NCBI GenBank assembly: GCA_033439255.1
Contig: CM065881.1
Coordinates: 310,001 to 374,000, forward strand
Direction: 5' to 3'
Length of the DNA stretch: 64,000 nucleotides
DNA from: Hericium rajendrae
Lineage: Eukaryota > Basidiomycota > Agaricomycetes > Russulales > Hericiaceae
Below, one piece after another: positions 34,690 through 45,889 of the stretch. The number at the start of each line of letters is the position of its first letter. The first letter of the stretch is position 1. The position numbers and the translations under genes were made by a program. The notes beneath the pieces were generated by a model. It worked only from the letters and a program-made list of their open reading frames with translations. It made no database searches and had not been told where the DNA came from.

Positions 34690-37395
34690 TAGCTCTATGA
34701 AGTCTACATAGATTTCATAGTTCCATAGCACTGCCCTTTTCTCTGTAGCCCACATAGCTAAAGGAAGATGCTATATAGTGCTATAGAGCTCAAGGGTGAT
34801 GCTATGAAGTGCTATCATAGCTATGATAGCTAACTATGTAGCTACCATAGTATGCATAGCTATAAGAGCTATGAGTATCTATCAAAGCTATGAGACTTAT
34901 GTTACTTATATATTCTATATTCAATATATAGATCTGACATATCTATTGAAGCAATAAAGCCTATTGAAACTATAAATTTTGATCAGATTCACTTGCAAGA
35001 TCCAAAAAAAAAAAAAGGATCACACAAATATAAGTTTTGTTTAATATATCAATATTATATTCATAATATTATACTACTACAAACAAAGACACTACTACTG
35101 ATTACAAAAAGATACAAACACCAAACTTACTATTAAAAAATAAACACAAAATAAATATACTAAACTTATAAAGATTACAAAAAGCGAAAATAGTCTACAA
35201 AACAAAGGATTGATTAGTAACAAACCATCAATGACAAAAGATTTAAAACATACCAGAAGTGTTAAAAAGCGAAAATGAATAATCCTAAGATATGAATGAC
35301 ATAAGCATAAGACAGCAAACCTAAAGAAGAAAGACTTACCGAAGGTAAAGAGGAAAGGCTCGAGAAAAGCCGGAGCGAAGAGGGAATGTAGTGGTTGAAG
35401 AGAGAGAGAGAACGCACGTCATGCGAGGGTTATATAGGTGAGCGCGGGTTTGCCCGGCGGAGCCCCAAACGTGGCTGCCGGGCGCTGCCGGGCGCTGGGG
35501 CTCGGGCTAAGTGGCAGACTTCATTAAATGGCCGTTGCTGCCCAGTAGATTACAATACGATATATACCTAGTGAGCTCATTTGATGTACTGAAATAAATG
35601 ATCTTTTGCTTCGGTTTTTTATTCGGATTTGATAGTGTTTTATTTGATTTACTGTATGCGAGACAGTATGAGCTCGCGCGTTCGGTGACTGAAGCACTGA
35701 AGTCACGTCGTTCGACTTCGACTTGTGTCCGTTTACTCACTACCTCCCTTCCCCTATTCCCTCTCGCCTCGTCTCCCTCCTTAAGTCGAAGGCTGGAAGG
35801 ATTTGATAGGAGCTGGAAGGGCATAAGGTGAGTAACTAAACTCTCCTATTCTTGTATTATACTAATCTCGAGGGTACCGCTCGATAACGAGCGGTACTCT
35901 CGTTTCTTTTCGTTGTTTCTCTACTCCCCGCGACACCCCACCATCTTCGACACCTCACCACTCTCCTCGCGCATGTCCGCGCCTCTTCGCATCACCCGTG
36001 CTCCACAACCCCCTGCCCCACCTGTGACACTCCGTGCACCAACGCATCGCCCCTCGCCTCTGCTCCACCCCTGCCGGCCTCTCACAGCCCGCGCCCCCTC
36101 GCGCGCCGACCACCCATCGCCTCTGACGCCTTCTTCTGCCCGTGCGCACGGCCTCCGACTGTGCGCGCACGATCCTGCCAACGCACGCACATGCCGGCGC
36201 CGGCGTTCACATGCCCGCATGCCTGATCTCGTATGCCAGCACCAGCGACCGGCCGCGCACGCCAGCACCTGCGCACGGATCCACGGCCCCGCCAACACCC
36301 GCGCATGGTCCCAGCTGGTGCTTTCCCGGACCCATGCACGCTCAACACACGGCCACTCACACGCAGATCAGCGCATAACATGAGCGCGCTGTCGTATGGC
36401 CCCGCCTGTGCGCGCACGGTCTCGCACGACACTGCCAGCGCACGGCGACGAATCCCTGCGCATCCCCGCACACACGCGCGTACGGCGTTCAGAGTCTCAG
36501 CCCGCCCCGCATGGACTCAACGAGCGACGCACGGCTGCAGCGCACGTATCCACGGCTGCAGCACAAGCACCCACGCCTACGACACCCTGCGCGTGATCCG
36601 CACGCCTCATGCAAGACCCGTTCACTTTGCGCACGGCCCTGGCCCTCCGCGCACGCCCGCCCGTGGTCCGTCTCACGCATGGCCCGTGCGTATCGCTTGT
36701 GACCCACAGGCTTCACGCTCAGCCCGTGCACATTACGCGCAACCCGCACACCTTGTGCATGGCCCTGTCGGTCGCTCACGGCTCCGCCGTCTCGTGCACG
36801 GCCCGTGCGCCTCACGCGCGACCTGCGCACACGGCCCATGCCCATGGTGTCCGCCCACCGCCCCGACATCCCATGCCCTGCCCTGACATCCCGCACCCCG
36901 CCCTGACAACGCGCGTGCGTCCCTAGCAACATCCGCGCCGCTGCACTTTCCGCACCAGCAGCCGCACCTATATCAATGGTGCCTCCCGTGCCTTGCGCGC
37001 CTTTCCAGCGTGTTGCCTTGCCGATGTCTTTGGCGGCCGGGACTTGAGTTATAATTACTATAGCTAGTGACTGCTGTAGCTACTTTGGCACTATTAATAA
37101 ATTCATCTTGACAACTTGGCTTGTGATCTAGTCTGCAATATAATAAATTTAAACTTGATGTCTTGGGTGTCTACCTGTTTAGTCATAGGGCACATAGCTT
37201 TCATAGCATGCTTAGGAGGCTATATAGCAGCCATAGCTATCCCTCATGACTACATAGTGCTATATATCTTGTGCCTACTGCTATGGAAACTATGATGGCT
37301 ATCATAACACTATATATCTGAGGAGGGAACTATGTAGACTGCATAGCCATATGAGAGACCACATAATCTGACACCAGGCTATGTAGATTTCACAT
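34690..37395. other. Insert-like segment inside an intron of gene G
   Basis: The other introns of this gene are 45-75 bp, but exons on both sides of this segment are 2.7 kb apart. Both edges carry CTATAG-type repeats (34690-34960; 37050-37390). Between them lie AT-rich DNA, a GC-rich block (35900-37000) with a sharp change in composition, and the 10-bp-stem hairpin GTACCGCTCG-ATAA-CGAGCGGTAC at 35874-35897. No transposase was recognised, so it may be a non-autonomous element. Confidence 0.5.
35900..37020. repeat. C-rich, CpG-rich degenerate satellite-like block
   Basis: Strongly C-biased on the plus strand with recurring words such as GCGCACGGCC, CCGTGCGC and GCACGCCT at irregular spacing. 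All frames are open over long distances because of composition, which explains the apparent Pro/Ala/Arg/His-rich frames. No gene is supported. Confidence 0.6.
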
Positions 37396-37399
37396 TTTT

Positions 37400-38662
37400 C
37401 TGATGTTCTCCCTAGATTGGGAGGATAAAGGAAAAGCGTCCACAGTGCAGACCATGACGCGTAAGTATTGCCGTCCTAGAGAGCTGAGCATAGATGCCTC
37501 TTCGCCGAAGTTCCTTTTGATTTCGCCCAGATTCCAAGGCCCCTGCTTGAGAGGCGCACCAGATGCCAGAAGAGAACTGGAGAAGCAGACATTTTCATCA
37601 GAACTCTAGGAACGTCCGATGGAAGATGCTTACCGAACCTTGGGTAGTTTGTCTGACTCGTCATCGACAGCAACAAGCTTTGATAACGAATGAGTCATAA
37701 ACAATGTGGGTATACTAGTTATGGACATACCTTTGCGCTGCAGAAGGGGCCCTTACGTCCAGCACGTCCGGTGATGTTGCGCTTCTTTCCAACACCAGCG
37801 CTGACCTTCTCACTCTTAGATACCTTCTTTCTCTTCCTACCATCGTCTTCCTCAACCACTTCCACTTCAGACTCATTCTTGTCACTGACATCCTCCTCCA
37901 CGTCAGACTCTTCTTGCGCGGCTACAACTATAGTGAGTTTGCCTGTTCTCAAATGATAGCAAAACATACTCTTATTGTCGGAGTCCTCCTCCTCCTCATC
38001 GCTCAGACCTTGTGCGATCTCCATCTCCTCATCATCTAGGCCACCATGGCCATCAGTGCTGAGGCCGTCTATTACACCAACGTTGTCATCTCCATCGTCC
38101 TCCTCATCCTTGTTGGAATCATTATCGCGGTCGTCATTGGCTTCGGCATGGACGAGATTCAAGGTTCGCGCTGCCAGCTCTGGTAATGTAGATGTGAGAA
38201 TGACGTTAAAAAAAATTATTAGAGCGACGCCAGTACCGACTGGCAATGGTGAACCAGCACTTACCTCGTTCCTCTTCTGCCAACTCCGCCTGAGTCTTTT
38301 TCTTCTTAATGGCCCTAGGCTTGGGCTTGGGCTTAGTTGGAGGGATAGGCTGGTCCTCATCTTCGTCTGAAACCTCGTCGTGTTCTCTTTTTTTTGCAGT
38401 TTTCTTGGCCGCTACAGCAGCTGCCTTAACAGCAGCCGCTGCAGCGGCAGCAGTTTTCTTTGTCGTCGTCGTGTCCTTGTATTATTCAAAATGTAAGCCT
38501 TTATTATCTCAACTGGCAGGCGTATGTACTCACCTTCTTGGGTAGCGTCTGCCCTGTCTGCACCTTGCTAGTATTGGCTCTTGTGTTCTTGGACGGTGGG
38601 CCCTTGGCAGGCTGAGTACTGGTACTCTTTGTCTGAGTCTGAGATCTGGTTTGGCCAGCCAT
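37400..38662 (-). CDS. Gene G, 5' exons: Lys/Glu-rich N-terminal region
   Basis: ATG 38662 opens MAGQTRSQTQTKSTSTQPAK; exon 1 ends at 38534 (GTGAGT). Exon 2 is poly-Ala/Lys (KKTAAAAAAAVKAAAVAAKK) then acidic. Exon 3 (ELAARTLNLVHAEANDD) is Asp/Glu-rich, exon 4 ends RKGPFCSAK, exon 5 reads LVAVDDESDKLPK, and a further exon encodes QGPWNLGEIKRNFGEE and QYLRVMVCTVDAFP near 37400. The splice between the last two is uncertain (one option needs a non-standard GTTCGG donor). Charged N-termini followed by a DUF6532 domain are usual, so I join it with 34666-33582 across the insert. Confidence 0.55.
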
Positions 38663-38914
38663 GAAGGACGACGGGAAGGGTGGATGTAGATGAGAGAGTG
38701 AGAGAAGAAGGATGGACTACGTGGCTCAGGCCAAGCCTTCGAGCCGTCGCGCCACGTCGCATATCTACACCCGGTTTCCATCCTCCTCTAAGCGAGGGTG
38801 GGAATTATTTTGCTGTCCCCAACCAGTTCACACACTCTTGAAATTCAGACGTTGCACTCGAAACTCTGTAGGATTAAGAATAGCTGAATAAACTACGCCA
38901 AGCAAAGTAAAATG

Positions 38915-41828
38915 TCAGTGAAGAGTTTTGTTATCCTCCCATCCGTTCCGACTACGCATCCACTCTGCCATGGCAGCATCTGTGTGAAAAACAAAGGATG
39001 CGCGCTCTCCGGAATAATGAAGATTAAGATGAGTAGTATCCTTCGAATTGAAGACAATGATGTCACCATTCTTCGCCTCAATCACCAGCCCCTGCTCGTA
39101 CAACACAAGAGCACCACCCGTGAATTGACCGATGGGGATAACGAGACAATGAGAATTGTCCTTGTCATCTCGGTGACCCTTTGTCGCAACGTTGATGTTG
39201 ATGACGAAGCCTACAAAAGGGCGCACAATAGATTGAGAGTTGCCAGGGAGTTCCGATGAATAGTACGAAAGTTCCATGTACTCCCATGGCAAACAGTCCA
39301 GAAGCTACGACATATATTTTAGTGGACAATTATTCTGAGCATGCGCAAACAAAAACTTACCTTAGCTTCAACCCATCCGAAAAGCTCCTGGAAAATTACC
39401 TCCATCTTCTCTAAGGTTGCAGCGTGCTTCTTCATGTCTGCGGATGTATATGGTATAAACTGTGAATAATTAGTCCTTGACGTGCCGTCCCGAGACAGAT
39501 AGAGTGGTTGGACACTGGTGGGAGCGTTTGTGCCCTGAAATTAAAGTTAAAAAAGAAAATGCAGCAAAACAAATTTTATACCTTGGTTGCATGTCGGTTG
39601 TACCAAGAAAAATGATAGGTGCCAAATTTCAAGGCTTCTCCATCCACACTGGAGTCTCGAGCGTGCATCATCTCTCCAACACAAGCCTTGAGCCCTGAAT
39701 GCAAGTTGTCACGGATGTAAGACGGCAGAGACGTGCAGATCCAGGCCATAAGGCTTCTGTCGCTGTTCTCTAATCGAACATTATCCCTAAAGATGAGTTC
39801 AAAAATATATAAATATAGTAGCAGAGAAATCAAATGTGTTCGTACGGAATGATGTCGGTAGAAAAACCAAGATAGGACGTCAAATCCCGTCGAACACCGC
39901 TCTGATAGTGTGATTCCAACTGTAAAACAAATCAGATCATCTAGCCAACAAAAAAAAAGACAAAATCTACCTGGAAAGAAAGCTCTTCAAGAGATGTGGC
40001 AGCATGTGCCAGGCCCTCAGAAGCAAGCTCACGCTGGGTCTCTGTCCAAGTATAATTCTTGTCGTGGTCGACTACGGCAGAGGTTGCCAGATTGACCGGG
40101 TGGTCCTGCTCATACGTCGTATGGATGATGACGGCTGGTCCAGAGGGATCCATGTCCATCGGAACATCTACATCCACAGATACGTCGGGTAAGGGCGAGA
40201 GCAAAGAAGCAGGCGTAGAAGGATTTGAAGGCTCCGGCGTGGGTAAAAACAAAGCTGACGGAGCATCTGAGAGTCCTCGCACGAGGCCAGTGTGACGAAG
40301 TACAACCTCCCTCAATGTTAGAGGAACAGTGGTTGATGATGGGGGGTTGAGCAGGCAGGGCGCCCATGCTTCTGGGTCCCTTGACAGAGGCTGAAAATTG
40401 CTAAGAATATACTTAGCACAGAATAATAAGTACCGGGGAACACATACTTGAACGGAATTATTTCAAAGAACCTGTCCGAGTAGTGTAGATTAAAACCGTC
40501 AAGAGAAGGAGGAATGCTCCAGGGCTGCAAGTCCTCAGGCGAAAATAGGCCTGTTAGATTCAAGGGAAGAATTTGGCTAAGATACGAAACGGCCGGAATG
40601 ATTTTTGAGCGGATAATGACGCCGACATCCTGTGTACCAGGAGGTGGACGGCGAAGAAGATTGGCCATGGTGCTGGGGCTCAACTCGTCGATATGGTGCA
40701 ATTTGTCATGTAGGGTAAGCCCGGCGATGAGTACGAGAACGTACACAGATCCTGCAATTACATCAGTACAGGGCAAAGACGTTGCCTATGGTCTCACCTC
40801 CAGACGCAATAGCAGCGTATTTACTGCCTTTGCTATGCCAGTCAAGGAATGTGTTGTACGTTACCGCAGGGAGATCGCGATCTCCCTCCACGAAACGTTT
40901 CCAGAACGGATACTTGTGATGAATCCTGTGTTGCTTCAGGAGGCTAAACGCGGCACAATTATCATATATCCTACAAACGTAGAGCCAACACTTACTTCTC
41001 CACTCGAACAACGAGCGTCATAAAACTGATCATGGCGACGAAAGTCACCCCGACTTGCCGACTGGTGATTGTCCAGCAGTGGTGTAGAGCTGTCTGAAAC
41101 TCTGTAGCACCATCTCCGCTCCGACCTCCACGAGCAGGCCCCATTCCTCTATCCAACTCCAACCGCACGTCCTCCGCCCACTGCTTCAGCCTGCCAAAAT
41201 CAAGGACGTCGGCCGCGTCCTCCGAAGATCCTGCCCCTCTCTCTGGCTGCGTACGGCGCCGCCGACGCGATCCAATTCCGGTCGTACCCCACGCCCCAAG
41301 CATGGCAATAAACCCTCTAGCGTCCCTGGTTACGACAAAAGCCGGGTCGTTGTTAAGGACCCAGATGGGAATCCCTCCCCGCCGGCAGCCGTCATGCCAA
41401 TAGTGCTGGACGTTGGGATCCCCGTTGCCTCCGCCTCCGCCTCCGCCCTCACCCTCTCCGCCGCATCCGCCCATCCGTAACGCCAACTCATCGGCGTCGA
41501 TCTCTGGCTCCCCGTCAGAGTCCGGCTCGCTACCGTCAAAAACTCGGAAGGGAGAAAGGTGGCCTGAAAGGGTTGGAGACGTGGGCGGAGGGGTGCAAGG
41601 GGGAGGTGTGAGCGGCGTCGGAGAACCAAAGGGCAAGTCCTGTGGCGTGCTGGAGGGTGTTTGCGGTGAGGTGGTGCTAGTAGACAGATGGCCAGTGCTC
41701 TGAGCCAAAGACGTCAGCCGGCGTAAGAGCCGCGACGTACAGTTGGCAGCCTCTGCAGACTCCAAGCGCTGCAGGTTCTCTAGCGCCTGAAGCACGTCCC
41801 GCAGCACGTCGTCAGGGACTTCAGGCAT
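38915..41828 (-). CDS. TET/JBP-like 2-oxoglutarate/Fe(II) dioxygenase (TET-2)
   Basis: Eight exons can be joined in phase. ATG 41828 opens MPEVPDDVLRDVLQALENLQ (upstream start possible). Exon 1 is Pro/Ser and Gly/Glu-rich, ending about 41005. Then IYDNCAAFSLLKQHRIHHKY, GSVYVLVLIAGLTLHDKL, FQPLSRDPEAWAPCLLN, LESHYQSGVRRDLTSYLG, DNVRLENSDRSLMAWIC, GTNAPTSVQPLYLSRDG and the last exon from 39304. The catalytic domain is there: INVATKGHRDD (HxD at 39175-39167), PIGQFTGGALVLYEQG, GDIIVFNSKDTTHLN (distal His) and GERASFVFHTD (2-oxoglutarate Arg), stop at 38915. About 850 residues, much longer than TET-1 and clearly a different subfamily. Predicted to oxidise modified bases in DNA. It lies between Ulp1 and DUF6532 genes on the same strand. 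Confidence 0.86.
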
Positions 41829-42070
41829 TCCGGACGGGGTGACGGTGCGCCGCGTTCGTGGCGACTTGGTCGTGTGCGGTGCTAGCGGTCGGCGCTTGGC
41901 GTGTATGCTGGCGGCGAAGGTGGGCGGAATGGGGTGAGATGTCAGGCAGCCACCGGTACGCGTAGGAAGTTCGCGTCTGAGGGCTGCCTGGTCTGTGAGA
42001 GAGAATAGCAGAGAGTGGATGGCAAAACTCACGATTTGCAGGGAGGGTGCCAGCTAGTAAGGAGGAGCCT

Positions 42071-42152
42071 TGCACGTTAACGTGCAGCTCGCGACTGGCC
42101 CGTCGCGGCGTGGGGGTCGTGGGAAACGTTTGGGTGTACCCAAACGTTTCCC
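42071..42152. repeat. Cluster of perfect palindromes upstream of TET-2
   Basis: TGCACGTTAACGTGCA at 42071-42086 is a perfect 16-bp palindrome. GGGAAACGTTTGGGT at 42121-42135 and its exact reverse complement at 42138-42152 form a 15-bp stem with a 2-base loop; outer GGGGG/CCCCC extends it imperfectly. A weaker pair (GCGAC..GTCGC) lies between. They sit between the Ulp1 stop and the TET-2 start. Confidence 0.85.
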
Positions 42153-42245
42153 GCGCCCCCTTTTCCAAAAATTTCTTACAGTACAGCTGGACCACCGGGG
42201 GACGAAAGTGAATGATATTACGCCCAATAAACGGGCAATACTACG

Positions 42246-44057
42246 CTAAAGCATTTCGGTAGCGGAATCGTCGCCGTCAGAAACGCCAACCTCTCCGCTG
42301 CCCTCCAGCAGGCCCCTTTCCCCAGCCTCCTGCCCTTGAACGTGCCGACCTTCCTCCCGATCCCTCATGAGCTCCTCCATGAGCAAAAGTCGTACGCCGT
42401 CCAATGAACGGGGCCTCCAAACGTGAACGCATATTCGGGAGGGACCGTATGCGCATGCAGATCGCCGTGAAGGTGATGGAGGATAAAAAGCAGCGTGAAC
42501 ACACCGCAGTCTACCCCGTTGGACTGCGTGGGGCACTAGAGTAAAGAAGTAAATCAGCATCCACGTTATAGAAATTTGAAACAAAACACACCTGCGCATG
42601 CGGGCAAAGTTCCCAGGTCGGCCAGTAGTTTGATATGCGAATGCTATGGTATTTAGAGAGCCCCCTGAATAACCTGCTCACAAAGAATTTCAGTTTGGCT
42701 ACGATGTGCCAATGGGTCTGCTCCTCAAGCGGCAAGTCTTTGTTTGCCTCGTAGATTCTGGGTAAGCTGTCGTAGACCTTGATATGTAGACGTTCGAAGT
42801 CGACGACCGCCGTTACCCAATGAGTTTCATCTCGCAAGTGAACCGGGATCAGAATTTGTTTCCAGGGAATGATTCCCTTGGCCGAGACGACCTGAAAGCA
42901 ACATCAAATTATCAAGATACAAGGAAACAAAATATTGGAATACCAAACGTACCCTAAGACCAAGATGTTTGAGAATGAGGGATGGGTTCGGGGGTGGCAC
43001 AGTGGGCAGACGGAGTGGCATGAACTCCGTACGCAACACCAAGCTGTCAGGGAAAAGGCCGCACCACTTGCAGGCGAAGTAATTGATGATGGCTTGATTG
43101 AGCATTGTGCGAGGTCGGAGTCGTTCCACGTCCAGCCGCTTGCAATCCTCAGTTTCGACCCTGCCATCCAGAAGGGCGCGGACCTCAACAACGAAATTGC
43201 CGACCAATTGCTCCTGTAACGTCTTCATGAATAGAATACATTAGCAGCGAGAAAGAGAAGAGGGAAACCACGAAATATCACGCACCTGGTCGAGCACGTC
43301 CCTGACGTTCTTGCCTCCGATATCTCTCCAACTGATTACCTCTGACCGGATGCATAATCCCCACATCTTCACGGCCACGATGACATCTCGCAAGCGACCT
43401 GCAATTGCGAGAAGGCCATCCTGTGGCTCTCCGTGTGGTACAAGCCTCATTATGATGGACTCAAAGTCCCGTGAAAGCTCTAGGCCATGCCTAACGCTGT
43501 CCTCATAGCTGGACTGGAGCACGCGGACCAACGCATAACCATCTGTCGAGTCCTTTAGTACCGCAGTGACCTGGACCTGGATGTCACGCTGCTGTGAGAG
43601 TGCACCGTTATCAATATCGTTACTGGTCCACAACCACATGATATCGGATGCATCGAGCCAATCCCGTATACGGTCGAGGAAATTGACCACTTGTGACAAG
43701 GCCGGTCGGGAGAGCCGAATTGGAAGCTGGGATTTTCCAGAAAGGAGTTGGTGAGAGAGGTTGCTCAAAGACAGTGCGCGAGGACGAGACATGCGGCGTC
43801 GTACATGAGCCCGTGCATCTTGCTGTGTGATTTTTGCTGCCAGGGACTCGGAGGATGAATGGACAAAAATCGATCCATTCGCCCACTTCTTGGCACGAGC
43901 TTGACTTAGAATATGCAAAGAAGTGAGCCATGTTCATCTTATTAGGGGCATATACCACTCACCTTGCCTTCTTCGCATTGTACTTGTCCATCGACGCACG
44001 CTCCTCCTCGCTATACGGGACACCGGCGCTCGAGTGGGTTGAGCATGCACGAGCCAT
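42246..44057 (-). CDS. Ulp1-type (C48) cysteine peptidase-domain protein
   Basis: Ulp1 peptidases cleave SUMO and related tags. ATG 44057 opens MARACSTHSSAGVPYSEEER; exon 1 ends 43963; exon 2 starts at about 43904 (SQARAKKWANGSIFVHSS) and carries a long helical region (FLDRIRDWLDASDIMWLW; VKMWGLCIRSEVISWRDIG). Later exons read LNQAIINYFACKWCGLFPD and the peptidase core: ETHWVTAVVDF (catalytic His), HIKVYDSLPR (Asp), TQSNGVDCGVFTLLF (oxyanion Gln and nucleophile Cys). The triad is complete. After the Cys motif the frame stops at about 42366, but another frame (LLLMEELMRDREEGRHVQ to DSATEML, stop 42246) looks coding, so a one-base indel or hidden intron near 42415 is likely. It is immediately upstream of TET-2 on the same strand. 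Confidence 0.82.
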
Positions 44058-44208
44058 GTCGGTGCTCCCGAGGCTAAATCAATGTCAGTGATCAATCACT
44101 GAATGGAATAGTGTGTACTTACTCAATGTGTTGTACTCGTGGTTGCAGCCTCTAAGTACGAACCTCGTTAGCGTTCCAACTGTTGGATGTTGAACTTACG
44201 GCTTAGTG

Positions 44209-44280
44209 CGGGCCGTGAGCTCCGTTTCATTTGAGCTACCAAATTTGGTAGCTCAAACAAAACGGAGCTCGCGGCCCGCG
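44209..44280. repeat. 72-bp near-perfect palindrome upstream of the Ulp1 gene
   Basis: Each arm is 36 bp (GCGGGCCG.. to ..GAGCTACCAAA) and the arms meet at AAATTT without a spacer. Thirty-three of 36 positions pair. It contains GAGCTCCGTTT and AAACGGAGCTC and lies 152 bp upstream of the ATG at 44057. Such a structure would extrude as a cruciform. It may be a miniature element or two fused transposon ends. Confidence 0.9.
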
Positions 44281-45169
44281 GACAACCGGGATAAGCCTGT
44301 CGAAGTTGGACTCGGCGTGCCCTCTCTGACATCTACCCCATTCCTTCTGTCCTGCAACAACCTGGATATTGCACGTATCATATCCTCATGTCAGTGCCCA
44401 TAAAACCCTACTGACCTGGCAGCAGTAAGTATAGATTTGATCTGGTCGCTGGTCGGTGAGTATCTTCACTTTGTTGCTCATTTTGCTTACCTTCGTGTGT
44501 CATAGGCTCTCCTCTACTTCTTCTTGCTTTTGCACCTCAATTTCACGCATTCCACCATATTCGCGAACACGTTTGCGATGTTTGCGAAGCTCGAAGTCGA
44601 GTGTAAGAACAAGTGGAGTGAGCACGAGAAGCTGCCAAGGTGCGTCTGCCGTTCACTCTCTTCCAACTTTCTGCTCACTCCCAGTCCTTCAACGCCTCGC
44701 CGTCACACCCTTCATCCACTCCAGCACAATTTATTGCTGCTGCTGGGAATGGAGCTTCTGCACATCGCTATGAATAGCGATGAGAACGCAGCAAGAGCAA
44801 GGCACGGCGTGAAGCTGCAGCAATGCTGCATGAGCACGATGCGAGCAGCGCGCGCTCGGTGGAGGTGAAACACGCAACGTTGTGTGCTCGCATGGCGTGA
44901 AGGGCACTAATGAAGTTTGTTCCAGTCTTCCTCCCGGTCTCCCTCCTGCTGTGCATGCCGTGCAGAGGGCAATCACCTACAAGCTCCAGACACTCCATCG
45001 CCGTCCCACCTCATTATCCCTCCACACCCCCAGAGCATATCGCTAATTCCGGCGGGGCTCGCAGTTTCTCCTGAGATGTGCGCATATACGTCTTTTTGCA
45101 TGGTATCATAAGCTGACATCTGATGAATGCCAGCTGCCTCAAGGGCGTTTGGTACATCTATGTACTCTG
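44281..45169. other. No recognised gene
   Basis: Open stretches on the plus strand at 44524-44868 (LHLNFTHSTIFANTFAMF, FAKLEVECKNKWSEHEKLP) have plausible codon use but no start, exon chain or family match. I see no RNA gene. Confidence 0.35.
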
Positions 45170-45545
45170 CGCACAAGCCCTCTCAATGTCATGATATATC
45201 CAGCTCTGCGCAAGCCCTCTCAATGTCATGATATATCCAGCTGACCCATTCATATCTTCAGTGTGCGCGTTGCAGCACATACGGATGCCATCCACCTCTT
45301 CAAGCATGGCAGCGCATCTTTTCCAGGACCTCAGATGGCCACCAAACGAACCTCTGAATGTCCTGATAGCGTCAAGTGATGTACGTATCCATCTTTTCAT
45401 GTACAGCAAACCTCTGAATGTCATGATAGCATCGACCGACGTATCCGTCTCTTCACCGACGTATCCGTCTCTTCAAGTACAACACACCTCTAAATGTCAT
45501 GATAACGTCAACGGACATATCCGTCTCTTCAAGGACGATGTAGGG
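45170..45545. repeat. Short dispersed tandem repeats
   Basis: CCTCTGAATGTCATGATA-like words recur at least five times (about 45180, 45214, 45351, 45410, 45487). GACGTATCCGTCTCTTCA repeats beside them, twice in direct tandem near 45440-45475. No coding signal. Confidence 0.75.
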
Positions 45546-45889
45546 CGACGGTGATAGTGACGCCATCTTTTCCGAAGGGCAAACCAAATGAGAGGAGTTC
45601 TGGAGGATTTGGGGATGGTACGGCGACTTTCAGATGGTGGACATATGGTCTTGCACATGTAGGTTATTACATGGAATGTCATTTGTCTTGATTTAAGGTC
45701 TTTTTCGTGTTGGCTGGCCCTTTTGCTTGAGCGTGGGAATGACTTGGTTGCACCAGAACAAGTCCCACGACCGGGCCCCCCTCCCTAATACTCAATAAAC
45801 TACCCGTCTGGGCTGTCCTTACATTCCAATTTTTGCGGGTAAGTGTAATTGCGAACAGACCCCAGTATAAACTCACGTATGGTCAGAAA

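Noticed and set aside
35921-36926. Pro/Ala/Arg/His-rich frames of 100-220 codons on both strands
   Set aside because: Extreme C-rich composition leaves few stop codons in any frame; no motif, and both strands are equally open.
40514-41023. Plus-strand frame of about 170 codons
   Set aside because: Antisense to in-phase TET-2 exons that carry clear family sequence.
44524-44868. Plus-strand frame with plausible codon use
   Set aside because: No start codon context, partner exon or family; left as unassigned.
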